From Salvia splendens (lineage: Eukaryota > Streptophyta > Magnoliopsida > Lamiales > Lamiaceae): a stretch of 64,000 bases of DNA. Of the stretch, positions 33,129 to 44,660 are shown piece by piece. Location of the stretch: NCBI RefSeq assembly GCF_004379255.2, contig NC_056049.1, positions 19,948,063-20,012,062 on the forward strand, read 5' to 3'. The notes beneath the pieces were generated by a model that saw nothing but the letters and a program-made list of their open reading frames with translations, was not told the DNA's origin and did no database searches. Position 1 is the stretch's first letter, and every line of letters starts with the position of its first letter. The translations under genes and the position numbers were made by a program.

Positions 33129-35047
33129 GGGCATCCACAATAGAGGCGGCGCGCCGGCCGCCCCCAATCCACCGCCGCCCCGCCGATCTATAGTGCATGG
33201 AGCGTCCGCCCTGAGGCGGACGCCATTTTTGGGGCGGAAGGCCCTCCGGCGATAAGGGTGCGAGGACGCGCCGGTCACGCCCCTGAAAATATATTTTTTT
33301 TAATTATTTTTTAAAATTGTATTATAAATGCTACTCCTCCACCACCCATTTTACACCCTTTTCAAACACTCTCCATTAATTCACTCTCTACACTTTTACT
33401 CTAAAAAAATGCACGGTGGAGACGACGAATCACCCGACACTGACGAATCGGGATATGGCTGCTATCCTTCCCAGCCGTGGGGTTGGAGTCAAACTCCCCC
33501 TCCGTGGGGATCGAGTCCAACTCCTCCTCCATCTCAGCCATGGAGGTCGAGTCCCACGCCCCAACCTTTTCAGAGGAATTTGAGTCGCTCAGCGTTTGGA
33601 GATTACAGACCCAACCTGGACGCGCTTAACCATCCGTGATCGGAGACCCCTTTCCATTCCAGAGAATCTCCTTTCACCGATGCAGATCGAGACACACTGG
33701 AGACGATGATGGGTCTGCTCAGTCCGGGCGTACCGGATACGCCAGCAGCACGCGTGGCTACGCCTGTTCCGACGAGAGTCGGCGGGTCCGGTGGGGCGGG
33801 TGGAAGCAGTGGCGGCGGGGGCGGGGGAAGAGGCGGCAGCAGCGGTGGCAGCGGCGCCGGCAGTGGCGATGTCGGCTTGGCCAGCAGCGCGGGTACCGGC
33901 AGTGGCGGTGAGTGCAGCGGCGGTGGCAGTGAGGCAGCGGCGCCGGCAGCCGGTGGTGGACTGGCCACGCACTACACCAAAGCGGAGTCCATTGTTGTGG
34001 CACGGGCATGGGATGCCGTCACATCGGACCCCATAGTGGGCACCGATCAGACCGAGGGGAGCTTTTGGAAGCGCGTCCTGTTGGCATACAATAAGTTCAA
34101 ACCTCGAGGCGCCAAACCGCGTGACGGGGAACAGCTCCGCAAAAAGTGGTCTAGGATTCTGCATGCCACCAAGTGGTTCGCGGGCATATACGAGAACAAC
34201 CTGCTCAGTGCTGGGAGTGGCCGAAGCGAAGCCGACGTGAAGACGCTATCTATGACCCAATTCAACACGGAAGGCTGGGCGAAGTTCACCATGTGGGAGG
34301 AGTATGTTGTTCTCGAGCACTGTCCGAAATTCAAGGCCATCTGTGCGCAAGAGCGGGCAGGAGCTCCTAGGGCGAATCGTACTAGACACAACATAGTCGG
34401 GGACTACAGCAGCGGCTAGCAATCATTCGACCTCAACGACGAGTAAACCGAAGAGCCCTCCGCTACACACTCTAGGCGCCCACGCCCTCCGGGACAACAT
34501 GCCTCTATCCGATGCGCTAGAGTGGCTGGAAGTTCCTCCCGCATATCGTCGGTCGCGTCTGGATCGCGCATCCCGCAGCCTGACCTTATACCGCAACCCA
34601 TGACCCCTGGTCCCCACGAGGTCTTGAGGGAGAACCTAGATGTGCAGTTGATGAAACAACTGCAGGAAAACTACCGTTTCTACGAGACCGCAACCGACTC
34701 GGTCATCAAGGGTATATACTGGAAACTCATAAGTCGGATCCAGCGCCGGCTAGGCTTGTCTGATGAGGATTTGGCAGGGGCGGCCGGCGGCAGCGGGGGA
34801 GGCGGCAGAGAAAAGGAGGAGGAATCCGACTCCACCACCGAGTAGGCGGTGGCTGCGTATTTATTTGTATTGTTTTTAAATGTTTGTTGTATAATTTTAC
34901 CGTTAATACAACGAATATTCGGTCCCAATTACCTCGTTTTCTAATTATTTACATTCCGATAATTTTAATTATAATTGATTTAAAATAAACGAAAAAAAAT
35001 TAAATGAAAAGTGGCTAAAAATTTTGGGGCTATTGGAAGTGTCCACC
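33129..35047 (+). mobile_element. PIF/Harbinger element carrying ORF1 only
   Basis: The left end gggcatccacaatagaggcg follows TAA (33126-33128). The right end is degraded; the best candidate is gctattggaagtgtcc before TTA at about 35048. Subterminal sequence is GC-rich. A TATA-like tataaat at 33323 precedes the ORF. No transposase. Confidence 0.7.
33409..34845 (+). pseudogene. Harbinger ORF1 (Myb/SANT-like) with three in-frame stops
   Basis: One frame is kept from ATG 33409 to TAG 34843 (479 codons) and broken only by TGA 33637, TAG 34417 and TAA near 34444. No indels are needed. The N-terminus is Pro/Trp-rich, then comes a Gly/Ser-rich linker (33775-33960), then the trihelix/SANT-like DNA-binding region (SIVVARAWDAVTSDP, FWKRVLLAYNKF, LRKKWSRILHATKWFAGIYE). 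The C-terminus is a coiled segment (LMKQLQENYRFYE). Similar proteins are annotated as NAM-associated or GST T3-like in plants. They assist the Harbinger transposase. This copy could be a young casualty of nonsense mutation. Confidence 0.8.
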
Positions 35048-35059
35048 TTATAGCTGCGG

Positions 35060-35292
35060 ACACTTTTTTTTGTCGTGTTGCACACGTGGAGCGTTTCTTG
35101 GCCTGGTCTGGCTACGCGTCCGTTGCGAGCCTCGCAGCCGCCGTGTTCCCTCAACAGGCTGCCCCTTTCCTCTGCACCATCTTCGGATTGCTATCAGCTT
35201 GTGAAGTTCTGTATCAGTATATGCATGGCGAAATCAGGGAAGAGGATGGCTCCATGTTTGAGATTTATAAAAAAATGTGTGTGTTTTGTTAA
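35060..35292 (+). CDS. unrecognised coding-like segment, cut by a TRIM element
   Basis: An open frame just downstream of the Harbinger border. The protein-like part is about 35065-35280, with a hydrophobic stretch (AAPFLCTIFGLLSACEVLYQ) and a charged tail (GEIREEDGSMFEIYKKM). Codon use and composition look like a host exon rather than random DNA. The frame ends in TAA at 35290, which belongs to the inserted TRIM. Sequence beyond the TRIM (35710-35822) is open in another frame, so a simple rejoined protein is not obvious. I cannot name the family. Confidence 0.35.
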
Positions 35293-35704
35293 ATTCTCTA
35301 AAAATTCTGTCCCACATCGACTTGGTGAAGATCTCATCTAATCTATATATGTGTGGATAACCCTCCCCTTATGAGGCCTTTTAAGGGATGAGTGGCCAAT
35401 TTCTAATATGGTATCAGAGCGGGCCTAAGTCGATTATGGTTTTCTCTTTATCTCTTATCTACCTCACGAGTGGAAGACCGATGTCCTTTCTGGCCCACAT
35501 CGATGATGGTTCTCATATCTCTTGCATTGCCTACCCACGTGATGGAAGACCGATGTCCTTTTCAGCCCACACGTGAGGGAGCGTGTTAAATTCTCTAAAA
35601 ATTTTGTCCCACATCGACTTGGTGAAAATACCATCTAATTTATATATGTGTGGATAATCCTCCCCTTAAGAGGTCTTTTACAAGGGGAGTGTCCATTTCT
35701 AATA
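35287..35704 (+). mobile_element. TRIM (miniature LTR retroelement)
   Basis: The two LTRs, 35287-35408 and 35584-35704 (about 121 bp, start tgttaaattctctaaaaatt), are about 88 percent alike by eye. Directly after the left LTR is tggtatcagagc, the primer binding site for initiator Met tRNA (35409-35420). A purine-rich tract (gtgagggagcg) precedes the right LTR. The 5-bp target duplication is tgttt (35282-35286, 35705-35709). The interior is 175 bp, non-coding, with a repeated ggaagaccgatgtcctttt. It needs enzymes from other retroelements to move. Confidence 0.93.
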
Positions 35705-35822
35705 TGTTTCTATTTCCAATATTTATGCTTTGGCCTTCGCAAATTGGCTAAATTCTTTCGGAAGGAGACCCCACCTATTCCGACTTGAATTTTCCAAATT
35801 TAGTGCTTTCTTTAAAGAATAA

Positions 35823-36590
35823 AGCACTTGTGGTTATATATAGTCATGTTATAAACTTAATCAAAATTTGGATGTGGATCCAGATATTGAATTGCTATGC
35901 TCACAAAAACTTGTGTGAGATAATTGTTGAATCTTGAATTAAGAAATGGAGTAATTACTATGAGAATTCTCTTCATAAATCAACGGTTCTTTTTTATGTT
36001 TCTTCTTTTTCCAACAGATAACTGACTGAAACACAATCTATAAAGAAAAGTACATTCTTTTTTTTATGTATACTAAAAAGTAAAAAAAAAACAGAAAGAA
36101 AGTTGCCGGTGAATATATAACATATTTAAGTATCTCGTTATTAGAATTATATGCTGAGTCAGTAAGATATTCTAAACTTCTTTCTTGCGTCATACTAATA
36201 GGTATATAAAACAGCAACGCCGATATCTTCAAGTATGTAAGCTCTATCAACTTATTATAATTAGTTTGGTTGATAACTTATACTCCAATATGAGATCGTA
36301 GTTATCATATGGAAGATTTTATAAAGAGTGAACCATGTAAAAAGTCCCTAGACAATAAGTTTTGTGCATTTTCGATATTAGGGGTCATTTGGACAAAGAT
36401 TTAACTATATTTGAAGTATTTTTTTTTAATATTTTCGACCTTTTTGACCATTTTCTCATAATGGATATTTTACTCTTTATATTTAATATTTATTTTAAAT
36501 CAGACACTGAACACTGATAATTCCCAACAATATATAAGTTGTGCATGACCAGATGATTGAAACCCTCCAACGTCAATTGGGTATGCCGGT
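35823..36590. other. intergenic, no gene seen
   Basis: AT-rich sequence without convincing ORFs, splice structures or element ends. Confidence 0.5.
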
Positions 36591-36922
36591 TGTGTACAGC
36601 AACCGTTTTTAATTTGTAGGATTTAAATTATGTAATTTATCATTTCTAGGATTTAACTTATAATTTCTAGGATTTTAATTATGTAATAGTTACTTTTAAG
36701 TTTTAGGAATTTGTAATGTCATTTTCTGGTTTTATAAATGAAATGTTTTTATTTATTGTATTTTTAAATTAAGAATAGAATAGTGGGACCCATGAATTGT
36801 TAAGAGATGAGATGTATTGTTGTATGTGATGTCTCTAAGTTAAGAGATGAAATAAAAAATAGTTAAAAGTGGTTTAGAGCCCATAAATAATTAAAAGTTG
36901 GCTCTTCGTAGAGTGGATGCTT
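36590..36922 (+). mobile_element. 3' end relic of a Harbinger element
   Basis: It shares the taggattttaattatgtaat repeats and the atagaatagtgggaccc motif with 5800-6060. It ends in gtagagtggatgct before TAA (36923), a degraded Harbinger terminus. Confidence 0.6.
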
Positions 36923-36930
36923 TAATATAT

Positions 36931-37174
36931 ACCACTCCTTTTGTTCCATAGTAGTGGAGACGTTTTTTTCAGCACACGATTTAAGAAAAATTATGTTAAC
37001 TGAGTTAAGTAAAATAAGAATAAAGTAGAAAATGAAAAAAATGTAGAGAAAAGAAGAAAGAGTAAAGTAAGTTAGAAGAAATGTGTTGATTTTTACTAAA
37101 AATGGAAATGACTGTACTACTGTGGAACGTACTAAAATGACAAAATGACTCTACTAGTATAAAACGGATGGAGT
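36931..37174. mobile_element. Stowaway-like MITE
   Basis: Ends ccactccttttgttccatag and the inverse, cggatggagtata. Interior similar to the copy at 917-1133. Right next to the Harbinger relic. Confidence 0.65.
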
Positions 37175-37718
37175 ATAATTTTACTGTTATCAATATCATG
37201 TTTGATGAAAACTAGTATTTTCTCCGTCCCATAAAAATAGGGACACTCCGACATTTGGGACAGCATGAGAATAAATGCATAAATAGTCAAGTAAGAGAAA
37301 TAAGGAAAATGATATAATGAGATCCACGCTTTCGTTATTTATCTGATTATGAACTGAACTTCTCAGAGTATGTAGAACGTATGGAAAATATCTATCTCGC
37401 TGCTTCTGAACTGCTTTTTTTCTTTCTTTCTTATGGATTTCCTCTTTATTTTTTATTTTTTTTTCATTTTCAGTTCTTTTCCTATCTACTCTAGGGGATT
37501 TGTTGCCTGTGTTCTCAATTGACATAGCAAGCACATGACCCATTTCAAAGTTTGTGCCCTTATTATTGATGCACTAAATAACACAAATTAATTTCAACTT
37601 ACAGTCTTACGCACAAAGTTGTGGGCATCTGATTTTCCGATTTTGCGAAGCAGCAAAGCGAAAGTGATTCTGGATGGAAGTATACATAATTGCCCAATGA
37701 GTTTTTTACATTATGCAG

Positions 37719-39336
37719 GTTAGCCTGTCACTGAATATATCAGCAAATTTAGAGTCATTGTTCACGTGGAACACGAAGCAGGTATGTTAGCATGATCACA
37801 CAGTTTAGTCTCTACATTACTGTAGTGTTTTCTGAGTATGCTATGATCTTGGTATTTTTTCAGTTTCCAGAAGAGGTTTTTTTGAACTCTTTTATTGTTG
37901 AACTTGTTTGCTTTTCGTCATATTGTTCTCTGATGTTGTGTTGCTATTCATATTTTATGTTTCAGTGCCTCATAGAATTCAGATTGCAAGCATAATAATA
38001 GATGTGGTCAACCCAGTGTTCAGTGGCACAAAAATGGAACATCATGAAACCAATTGTGTTATGATTATCCAAAAATGTTTTACTATGGAAATGTAACTAA
38101 TCTAGAATCTATCTGTATAATCATGCCACTGTATGTAATTTTGAACTTGAAAGGGTGTTTACTTTGCAGCTTCTATTTATTGGCAAGATTTAAGAATCAA
38201 ACGGAGTAACAAAATAAGTTTCCACTACTTAATCTTCAAATATTTTGCAGGTGTTTGTATGGAACCCCCAAAAATGCACTTAACCAGGTTTGTGGATCCA
38301 TAAATCCAGCTATACACATAGTTCCATTATTTTCCCATGGTATTGGTATATCATGTGCCTTTTGCCTGAGTATTTTTACACAATTATTTCTAGTATCAGT
38401 TGTCATCCAATTCTTGTTAAAGTGGATGTGCTTATAGTAATACTTCTATTTTTTCTTTTGATGCATGCAACATTGTTATTTTGATGTAGTGTGTCTTTTT
38501 CCCAATGTTAGTCTATGGTTTAATTTTCCAAAAGTTGCTTCTCCATACGAAACTTGTGCAGCTCATCCTTTTTCCCAACCAAAAACAAAATGTGGTTGGT
38601 TGTATGTGTGATGTGCTACACATAATGATTATGATGTCATGTAGAACACGTGCTTCTTTCGATCGATGCATGAACTCCTCAAGACCTCGGCCATATTTGG
38701 TTCCTCTTTTTTATTAAAGTTCTGATGAACTAACAAAATAACTGAAGTTGAATCTGAGTAGGGTTCTTTTTTCTTTGCTTATAGAAGTTAATATATGCCC
38801 TTTCAATAACACATGTTGCCATTCTTTAATGAATTGCATCCAGATCAATCTACAATCTGGATTTCTCATTCACAAATCACAATAATCTGTATGAGCTAGA
38901 TTTTATGACCTGTATTGAGTTCCATATGAAATCTTGAAGGTAGTATACTTGGTGGTTGATGTCATTCTTTATTCACAATCAAGTGTTTCATATGTTCCTT
39001 ATTTAAAATCTGTGTTGATGTGCTTTGCTAATGAATTTGAGTTTACTATCACAGATCTCCCAATGGGACGGTATAATACCTTCCAGAGAGCATGCAAAGT
39101 TTTGGATCAATACATCTAACAAACATCGGTTTGTTGATCAAGTGAGTGATGATTTATTTGGCGGGTTGTCTTGTTTGGTACTACTCTATCCGCAATATTT
39201 AGAAACTTCACTTGTTCGCAGGGGAGCAATCTGCGGGGCAAAGAGTTTAACTTAACGTTGCGTTGCATTGGCATGTGATGCCGAAGACGGGGACAAAATA
39301 GTGATGAGCGGTTATGCGTTTGCCACAAGCATATAG
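37719..39336 (+). pseudogene. decayed copy of signal peptidase complex subunit 3 (SPC3/SPC22)
   Basis: Four consecutive exons of the family keep their splice sites: 37719-37781 (VSLSLNISANLESLFTWNTK), 38251-38287, 39055-39141 ([20 protein letters not shown]) and 39223-39336 ([13 protein letters not shown]). SPC3 is a single-pass ER membrane subunit of the signal peptidase complex. The second exon has lost about 16 nt, removing the VAAEYE part and shifting frame. The last exon has a 5-nt insertion after AACGTTG and a later deletion before the GYxLP end. Upstream, a remnant of the preceding exon may be at 37640-37672. Introns are present, so it arose by DNA duplication, not by retroposition. 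The N-terminal exon with the membrane anchor is not found. Confidence 0.85.
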
Positions 39337-39813
39337 GTAGTCATGTAATGGCGTATCCGCAGCTTGAGCTGAGCTAGTTCGATATGCTGTTATTTATGTC
39401 AACAAAAGTTATATATAAATATTATATGCTACATAACTGTTTGTGGAGTTGCAAGGTTATAGTTTAACGTTATGTGATTTGTCTTTGCTTTTCATGGATT
39501 GACTGCATCACACACCAGCACTATACGTGATCTTTGATAACACAAAAAATAAGCGAATTTGGCGATGCAACTGGACTCATTGCCGTTGTCGTACAATAGA
39601 ATATGAAATCCCCACAACTAAAAGAAATGCAGACACAGTCAAATAAGATTCAAGCAAGGGTTGTCCAAGTAAGATATGGGTTAGGGTAGGGGCGGAAAAC
39701 ATCGATCCAAGATTGCGAAATGATCAGAGAACCGTTTTGATGGCTTCCTAAAATGGCAATCCACAAGTCATATATACGGAAGCTGGTGATGAGGAGAGAA
39801 GACTCGAGTCAAT

Positions 39814-41440
39814 CTAGGTAGCGTATCTCCTTGCTTTCAGTGCTATCCCCTCAAGAATCCCGTCTGTGGCAAAAGTCCCGTGGAATTGCTGAGGGTCAAC
39901 TGGGCCAGGCAGCTTGAAAGAGATGCAGAAGGGGCCTGGCGGGCAAAGATTCTGACTTCGCATCTCAAATACTTGAGACCATTTCTCCACTGTTCTTTCG
40001 CCGGTCACTGTCACTCCTTTTATGATCACCGTGCCATCACTCTCAACTTCACAGCTAAAGTCCTCTGCAATGTATCGTGTTAGGTTTCATGTTACTGAAG
40101 CTAATAAGCATGACAGGAGTGTGGAGAAACAAATCCTGTCACTAAAACTGAACATGATGATTAGCAACGGGAAAGAAGCAAAGTTCAAACAAGCTTTTTC
40201 CGCATTTAAATGACGTATTAGAAATGAGTCACACACCTCCTTAAAAAGCCTCATAACGGAGGGAGGGTCATCCACACTTATATAGATTAGATAGGATCAT
40301 CACCTAGTCGACGTGGGACAAGATTTAAGAGATTTAACATGACCAATCAGACAATTTACATGTATGGATAGCAAAGGCTTTTCTTAATCAAGCAAAATAA
40401 TTTACCTGATCGCTACATATAATTAACTATGAATGCTCAAATTATGCCAGGAATGTAATGTCATGGATCCTTAGAAAAACTGGAACTTACTTGCATCCCT
40501 TTTTACTCCGGGAAGAGAGACACGAAACAGATAGGAGTCCTCTGCTTCCCCAATATCGATAAGTCCTAGAACTGGTCCGAGATGACCTCTTGCAGCACTT
40601 CCAGTAACAGCAAAACCACCGTTAGTTGAAGAAACAAGGTTGCTCCATTCTTCCTTAGTAGGGCATGAGGGAAGGAATAACATTCCCTGATCGATTTCTT
40701 GCTCGGAACTAGCCTTGATTTGCAATATCACTGTGGAACCGCATGCCACGAGGTAAGTATTAAACATCATAAGAAGAATAGCTAAAATGCATTGTAGAAA
40801 CAGATGGTTCATTACCATCAGGACATGTCTCAGTGCCCGGAATGCAATCCAGATGTTGACCATTGTCGCTCGGCGTTGTACCATCTAGCTCTGATGTCTC
40901 TTGCACTTTGTTATTACTTAAATCCCTGCCATCCACTGTTTTGTGTGGAACTAGACTCTCCAAATCCAGATGGAAATCTTCTAACCCAGTGAGCCTCTTA
41001 AACCTTTCGAGATCACATGGCTCTAGGTAATTCATTTGGGGGTTGCTTACGAAGACAATGTTATCAATGGTGCCGTGTTGATATCTACTGTGAGATCGGT
41101 GGTGCAGCATGGGAGGAAAGAGATCGTCAAACTGAGGGTATGTCTCAGAACCTTCCACTACAGCCGGAATACTACCATGAATATACTGAAGCAGCATAGA
41201 CTGCTTAACAACAGCGGATGGTTCAGCTTTTCTCAGCAAATAGTAATACACATTCTCCATTACTCTTGTGTTTATCTGTGAGCCTGCTAAGTCATTTGCA
41301 AGGTATTGTGCGAGGCCTTCAGCATGCCTTTGTAAAGCAGACTTTTGGGGATTTCCTCCCTTGAGATCGGGGGCAAAATAGGCTCCCATGATCAGGTATA
41401 GAAGAAAATGCTGATCATCTGTCAGCAAAATATAAGGCAT
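39814..41440 (-). CDS. alpha-crystallin (HSP20-like) domain protein, IDM2/IDM3 type
   Basis: Three coding exons join in frame: 41440-40816 (ATG at 41440), 40730-40491 and 40064-39814 (stop TAG side at 39814), giving 371 residues. The N-terminal half (LTDDQHFLLYLIMGAYFAPD, ENVYYYLLRKAEPSAVVKQS, LERFKRLTGLEDFHLD) matches the plant proteins INCREASED DNA METHYLATION 2 and 3. The last 140 residues form the alpha-crystallin domain (SYLFRVSLPGVKRD, CEVESDGTVIIKGV, FEMRSQNLCPPGPFCISFKLPGPVDP). In Arabidopsis IDM2/IDM3 act with the histone acetyltransferase IDM1 in the nucleus to promote active DNA demethylation. Which of the two this corresponds to cannot be told here. A spliced 5' leader (acceptor near 41460, leader exon 42243 to about 42370) is likely. 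A Harbinger element begins about 10 bp upstream of that leader. Confidence 0.85.
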
Positions 41441-42242
41441 ACTTTCTATTTCTCAACCTGCAAAAATTAGATATCTCGGCTTCACTAACTAGATGCAATA
41501 ATAAACCAAAAAGGACTATATACACCATAATCTGTGTACTGAAGGAAATTTATCCTAAATGGAACTAGTAGAGACGCCCAACAAGTCTAATAGTGCTTGT
41601 GAAGAATGTGCTAACCTCAGTATTCTACCATTTGAGTTTGAAATAGTAACTCAGTAGAGATAAGACTCTACAAGTAGTATTATTTAGCATTGACAAACAA
41701 AATCCATTATCATACCATATAAAGCAACAGTGTTGATGAAACATAGTGGATCATTTTCTAGATGATATTTCAAAGTTAGGTATATGCGCAAACACACTGA
41801 ATTGGTCTCTAGGAACATTTCTACCTTGCAAGTTACCAGAATTTATTCTTAGTATGATACAGTTTATATTATGAAAATGCTTGTCATGTATGAATATCGA
41901 GATGAGTTGAGGAAATTGAGCTCAAGAAGAGGAATTGCTACCTTCCAATTCCTAATCTCCACCTAACTGAATACAGTACATGATTTCGTCTCACTTTTCA
42001 AAATTAAAAAAATTAAAAATAGAGGAATCTGGGGTAATTCATGGGACTCGAAGATACAATCATCAATTCATGAAACTCGCAGACTAATCTTCACCTACCT
42101 TATGATTATTCTAGATACAAACACCATAAATTAGGAAATATGTCACGCAATTAGATTTTAGATAGGTTGGAATGAAAAGCACAAAACTAAGAGAACAGGT
42201 AACGGAGTAAGTATCAAGATGAAGAAGGAAGAGCAGCATTAC

Positions 42243-42375
42243 CAGTCAGGTGAGATTGATTCCCAGTGTGAGCGCCCAAATCAAGCTGGAAATTGATGTC
42301 TTCGTAGAGAGAGAAAGAGGAATTAGTGAGTGAGTGTTGAATTGAAGAAGAAATTCGAAGTGGAGCAGAGCATCA
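42243..42375 (-). other. probable 5' UTR exon of the IDM2/3-like gene
   Basis: On the minus strand a donor (CTG|gtaatg at 42242) follows a purine-rich leader, and the acceptor (ttttgcag) is near 41460, just before the ATG. The upstream border is a guess, because no TATA box remains next to it; the Harbinger element starts at 42381. Confidence 0.45.
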
Positions 42376-42380
42376 ATTTA

Positions 42381-44506
42381 GAACATCCACAATGGCGGAT
42401 ATGAGGAATTCCCACGGACGTGCCGGAATTTCATGGCGGACGTCTGCCATTGTGCATACCGGCCGCGGATACAGAATTCCGAGGAGGACGTCACAGGTCC
42501 GCGGAGTTTAGCAGAATTCCATTCGCAATGGCGGACGTCAACACGGAATTCTCACGGATGTGCCGTAATTCCGTGGCGGACGTTCGCCATTGTGCATACC
42601 GGGTGCGGATACGGAATTCCGAGGAGGACGTCGCAGGTCCGTGGAGTTTAGCGGAATTCCGCGCGGAATTCCGTCCTGACGTCCGCCATTGCATGGACTG
42701 TCACAGAATTCCGCACTGAATTCCTGTGTGTTGCATTAAATGTTTTTTTTATTTTCTATAAATACATCCCGTTGAACTTCACTTCATTCACACAACTTGT
42801 TTTAACGAGTATCTCTCTCTCTAAATACATTTCTTTCGAATCATCAATGGAGCACCACGATAGTGATTCTTCTCCCGCCTCGAGCGATTCACCGGCGCCG
42901 CATTTTCCCATCTGCAGGCGTACGCAATTTTCCTAGTCGATGTCCCAAATTCCGGGGATGCTGCCCCAATCTCAAATGCCATCGGACATGATGCCGGGGT
43001 ACTACAACATGTACCCACAGTGGTATGGGATGATGCCCCAGATGCCGGAGGTGATGCCCCAGATGCCGGGGATATGCCCCAGATGCAGGGGATGATGATG
43101 CCCGGGATGATGCAAGGATCGTCTGGCGCTTTGGGGGGAGTAGGCCGGGGGTCCCCCAATCGCCGGTGGACAACGTCTATCGGCCCTTTATGGACTTACT
43201 ATCGACGGACAACCCGATGAGTTCTCCTCTCGAGACTCAGTTCACTGGCATCGACACGTTCTCGTTGGAGGAGTTGGGCTTTCTCCGATCCGAGAGAATC
43301 CGCCGGCGACAGAGAGGAGGGGAGGACAGGAAGAGGGAGGGGCAGGGGACGGGGCGTCCCGGTGTACGCTGCTGAAGTGGGGGAGGGTCCAGCGGGACCA
43401 AGAGGACCATCTGGAGCTCGGACGAGTGCGTCGCGCTGGCGAAGGCGTGGATCAATGTGGTTGAGGATCCATACGTCGGGGCGAACCAGCACATCGACCG
43501 GATGTGGTGGCGCATTAGCCAGAGCTACCTCCAGTTCAAACCGCCAACGGGGAAGCTCCACAACTCAGAGCAATGCCGGAAACAGTGAGATCGGTTGAAG
43601 AAGTCGTTCAGCCGATTGTCGGCATTTACACAAACAACCTCCGCTCGGCAACCAGCGGCTTGTCCGCCGAGGATGTGAAGCTGCTGTCTCACCAGCAGTT
43701 CCCCGACTCCGAAAAGGGCTTCGGAGAATTCAAATATTGGGAGGTGTATCTCGCGGTGCAAGATTCACCCAAGTTCACTGCGGGTGTGGAATCCGGCTGG
43801 CCGAAGCGGACGAGGATCAGTGCATCCGGAGAGCACAACAACAGTGTTGGTTCCGCTGAACTCCCCCTCCCCCGCCGATGCAGAGTTCCCCACTCCCACA
43901 TCTTCGGCCCGCTGCCGTCGCCCGATTGGGCAAAGGTCCGCGGCGCGTTTGTCGAGGGGAAGTCCCAGCGGATCCACCGAGGCCCAATCGGCATCACCCA
44001 CCCAAAACGATCCGGATCCCGAGAACCCCTCCTATGCCCGCATCGCCGCACATGACGCATTGTTACATGAGATGCAGGAATGGCGCCAAGCGACCGACCC
44101 CCACTACAAGCGGAAGCTTAGACCCCTCCTCAACAGTATGCGCCGTGACTTGAGGTTCGACGCGATGTCGGATAGCGAAGGCGAGGGGGGCGGCGACGGG
44201 GACGGCGAGGGAACCGACGACGGGGAATAAAAAATAATGTACTTTTTTTAATCAAGTATGTTTTTTTAAAACAAAGTGGTTGAATTTTCTCTGTATTCGT
44301 GTCGAACTTTTTAATCCCATACATTGTTTAATTCCGGAAAGTGTTTAATTTGTTAATTTAGAATTCCCCAGGGAATTCCACCACTGTGCAGTGGAAATTC
44401 CGTATGACGTGGCAGAGCAGTGGAAAGTCCTTATGACGTGGCAGGAGGTGTTTTTGGGAATTCCGCGGGGAATTCCGTCGGGACATCCGCACCACTGCGG
44501 ATGCCC
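42381..44506 (+). mobile_element. PIF/Harbinger element carrying ORF1 only (gaattc-rich ends)
   Basis: Left end gaacatccacaatggcgg, right end inverse gggcatccgcagtggtgc. Target duplication TTA (42378-42380, 44507-44509). Both subterminal zones contain many palindromic cggaattccg motifs. TATA box tataaata at 42757-42764. ORF1 is present but broken, and no transposase. Length is 2126 bp. Confidence 0.9.
42847..44230 (+). pseudogene. Harbinger ORF1 (Myb/SANT-like), multiply frameshifted
   Basis: ATG 42847 opens MEHHDSDSSPASSDSPAP and meets TAG after 30 codons. A Met/Pro/Gln repeat (MPQMPGMM-type, 42990-43110) follows. The DNA-binding region is spread over frames: SSDECVALAKAWINVVEDPY near 43420-43480, EQCRKQ*DRLKKSF with TGG changed to TGA near 43587, then IYTNNLRSATSGLSAEDVKL. 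The C-terminal part 43784-44230 (DALLHEMQEWRQATDPHYKR, acidic end) is in a further frame. At least three frameshifts and two stops make it inactive. It is related to the ORF1 copies at 1721-2784 and 33409-34845 but distinct in sequence. Confidence 0.75.
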
Positions 44507-44660
44507 TTAGTCATGCAGTGCCACGGGTGCAACTTTATTGCCCCGTCACGAATCTCTCGTGAAAAATGTTGTGTCAACTGCCACGTGTCGTAGTATTAAT
44601 TCAATATTATTGGACATAAAAATGTGTATGTAAAATAGCGAAAATCGTGGATCTTTTATA

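Noticed and set aside
33589..34164. Minus-strand Ala/Thr-rich ORFs over the Gly-rich linker of the Harbinger ORF1
   Set aside because: Low-complexity GC-rich sequence keeps several frames open; the plus frame has the SANT-like domain.
35287..35704. Larger LTR retrotransposon with coding capacity
   Set aside because: Only 175 bp lie between the LTRs; no gag or pol. The target duplication fixes the borders, so it is a TRIM.
37196..37543. 115-codon minus-strand ORF with Lys-rich part
   Set aside because: It overlaps a Stowaway start (ttttctccgtcccataaaaa) and low-complexity sequence; no start or domain support.
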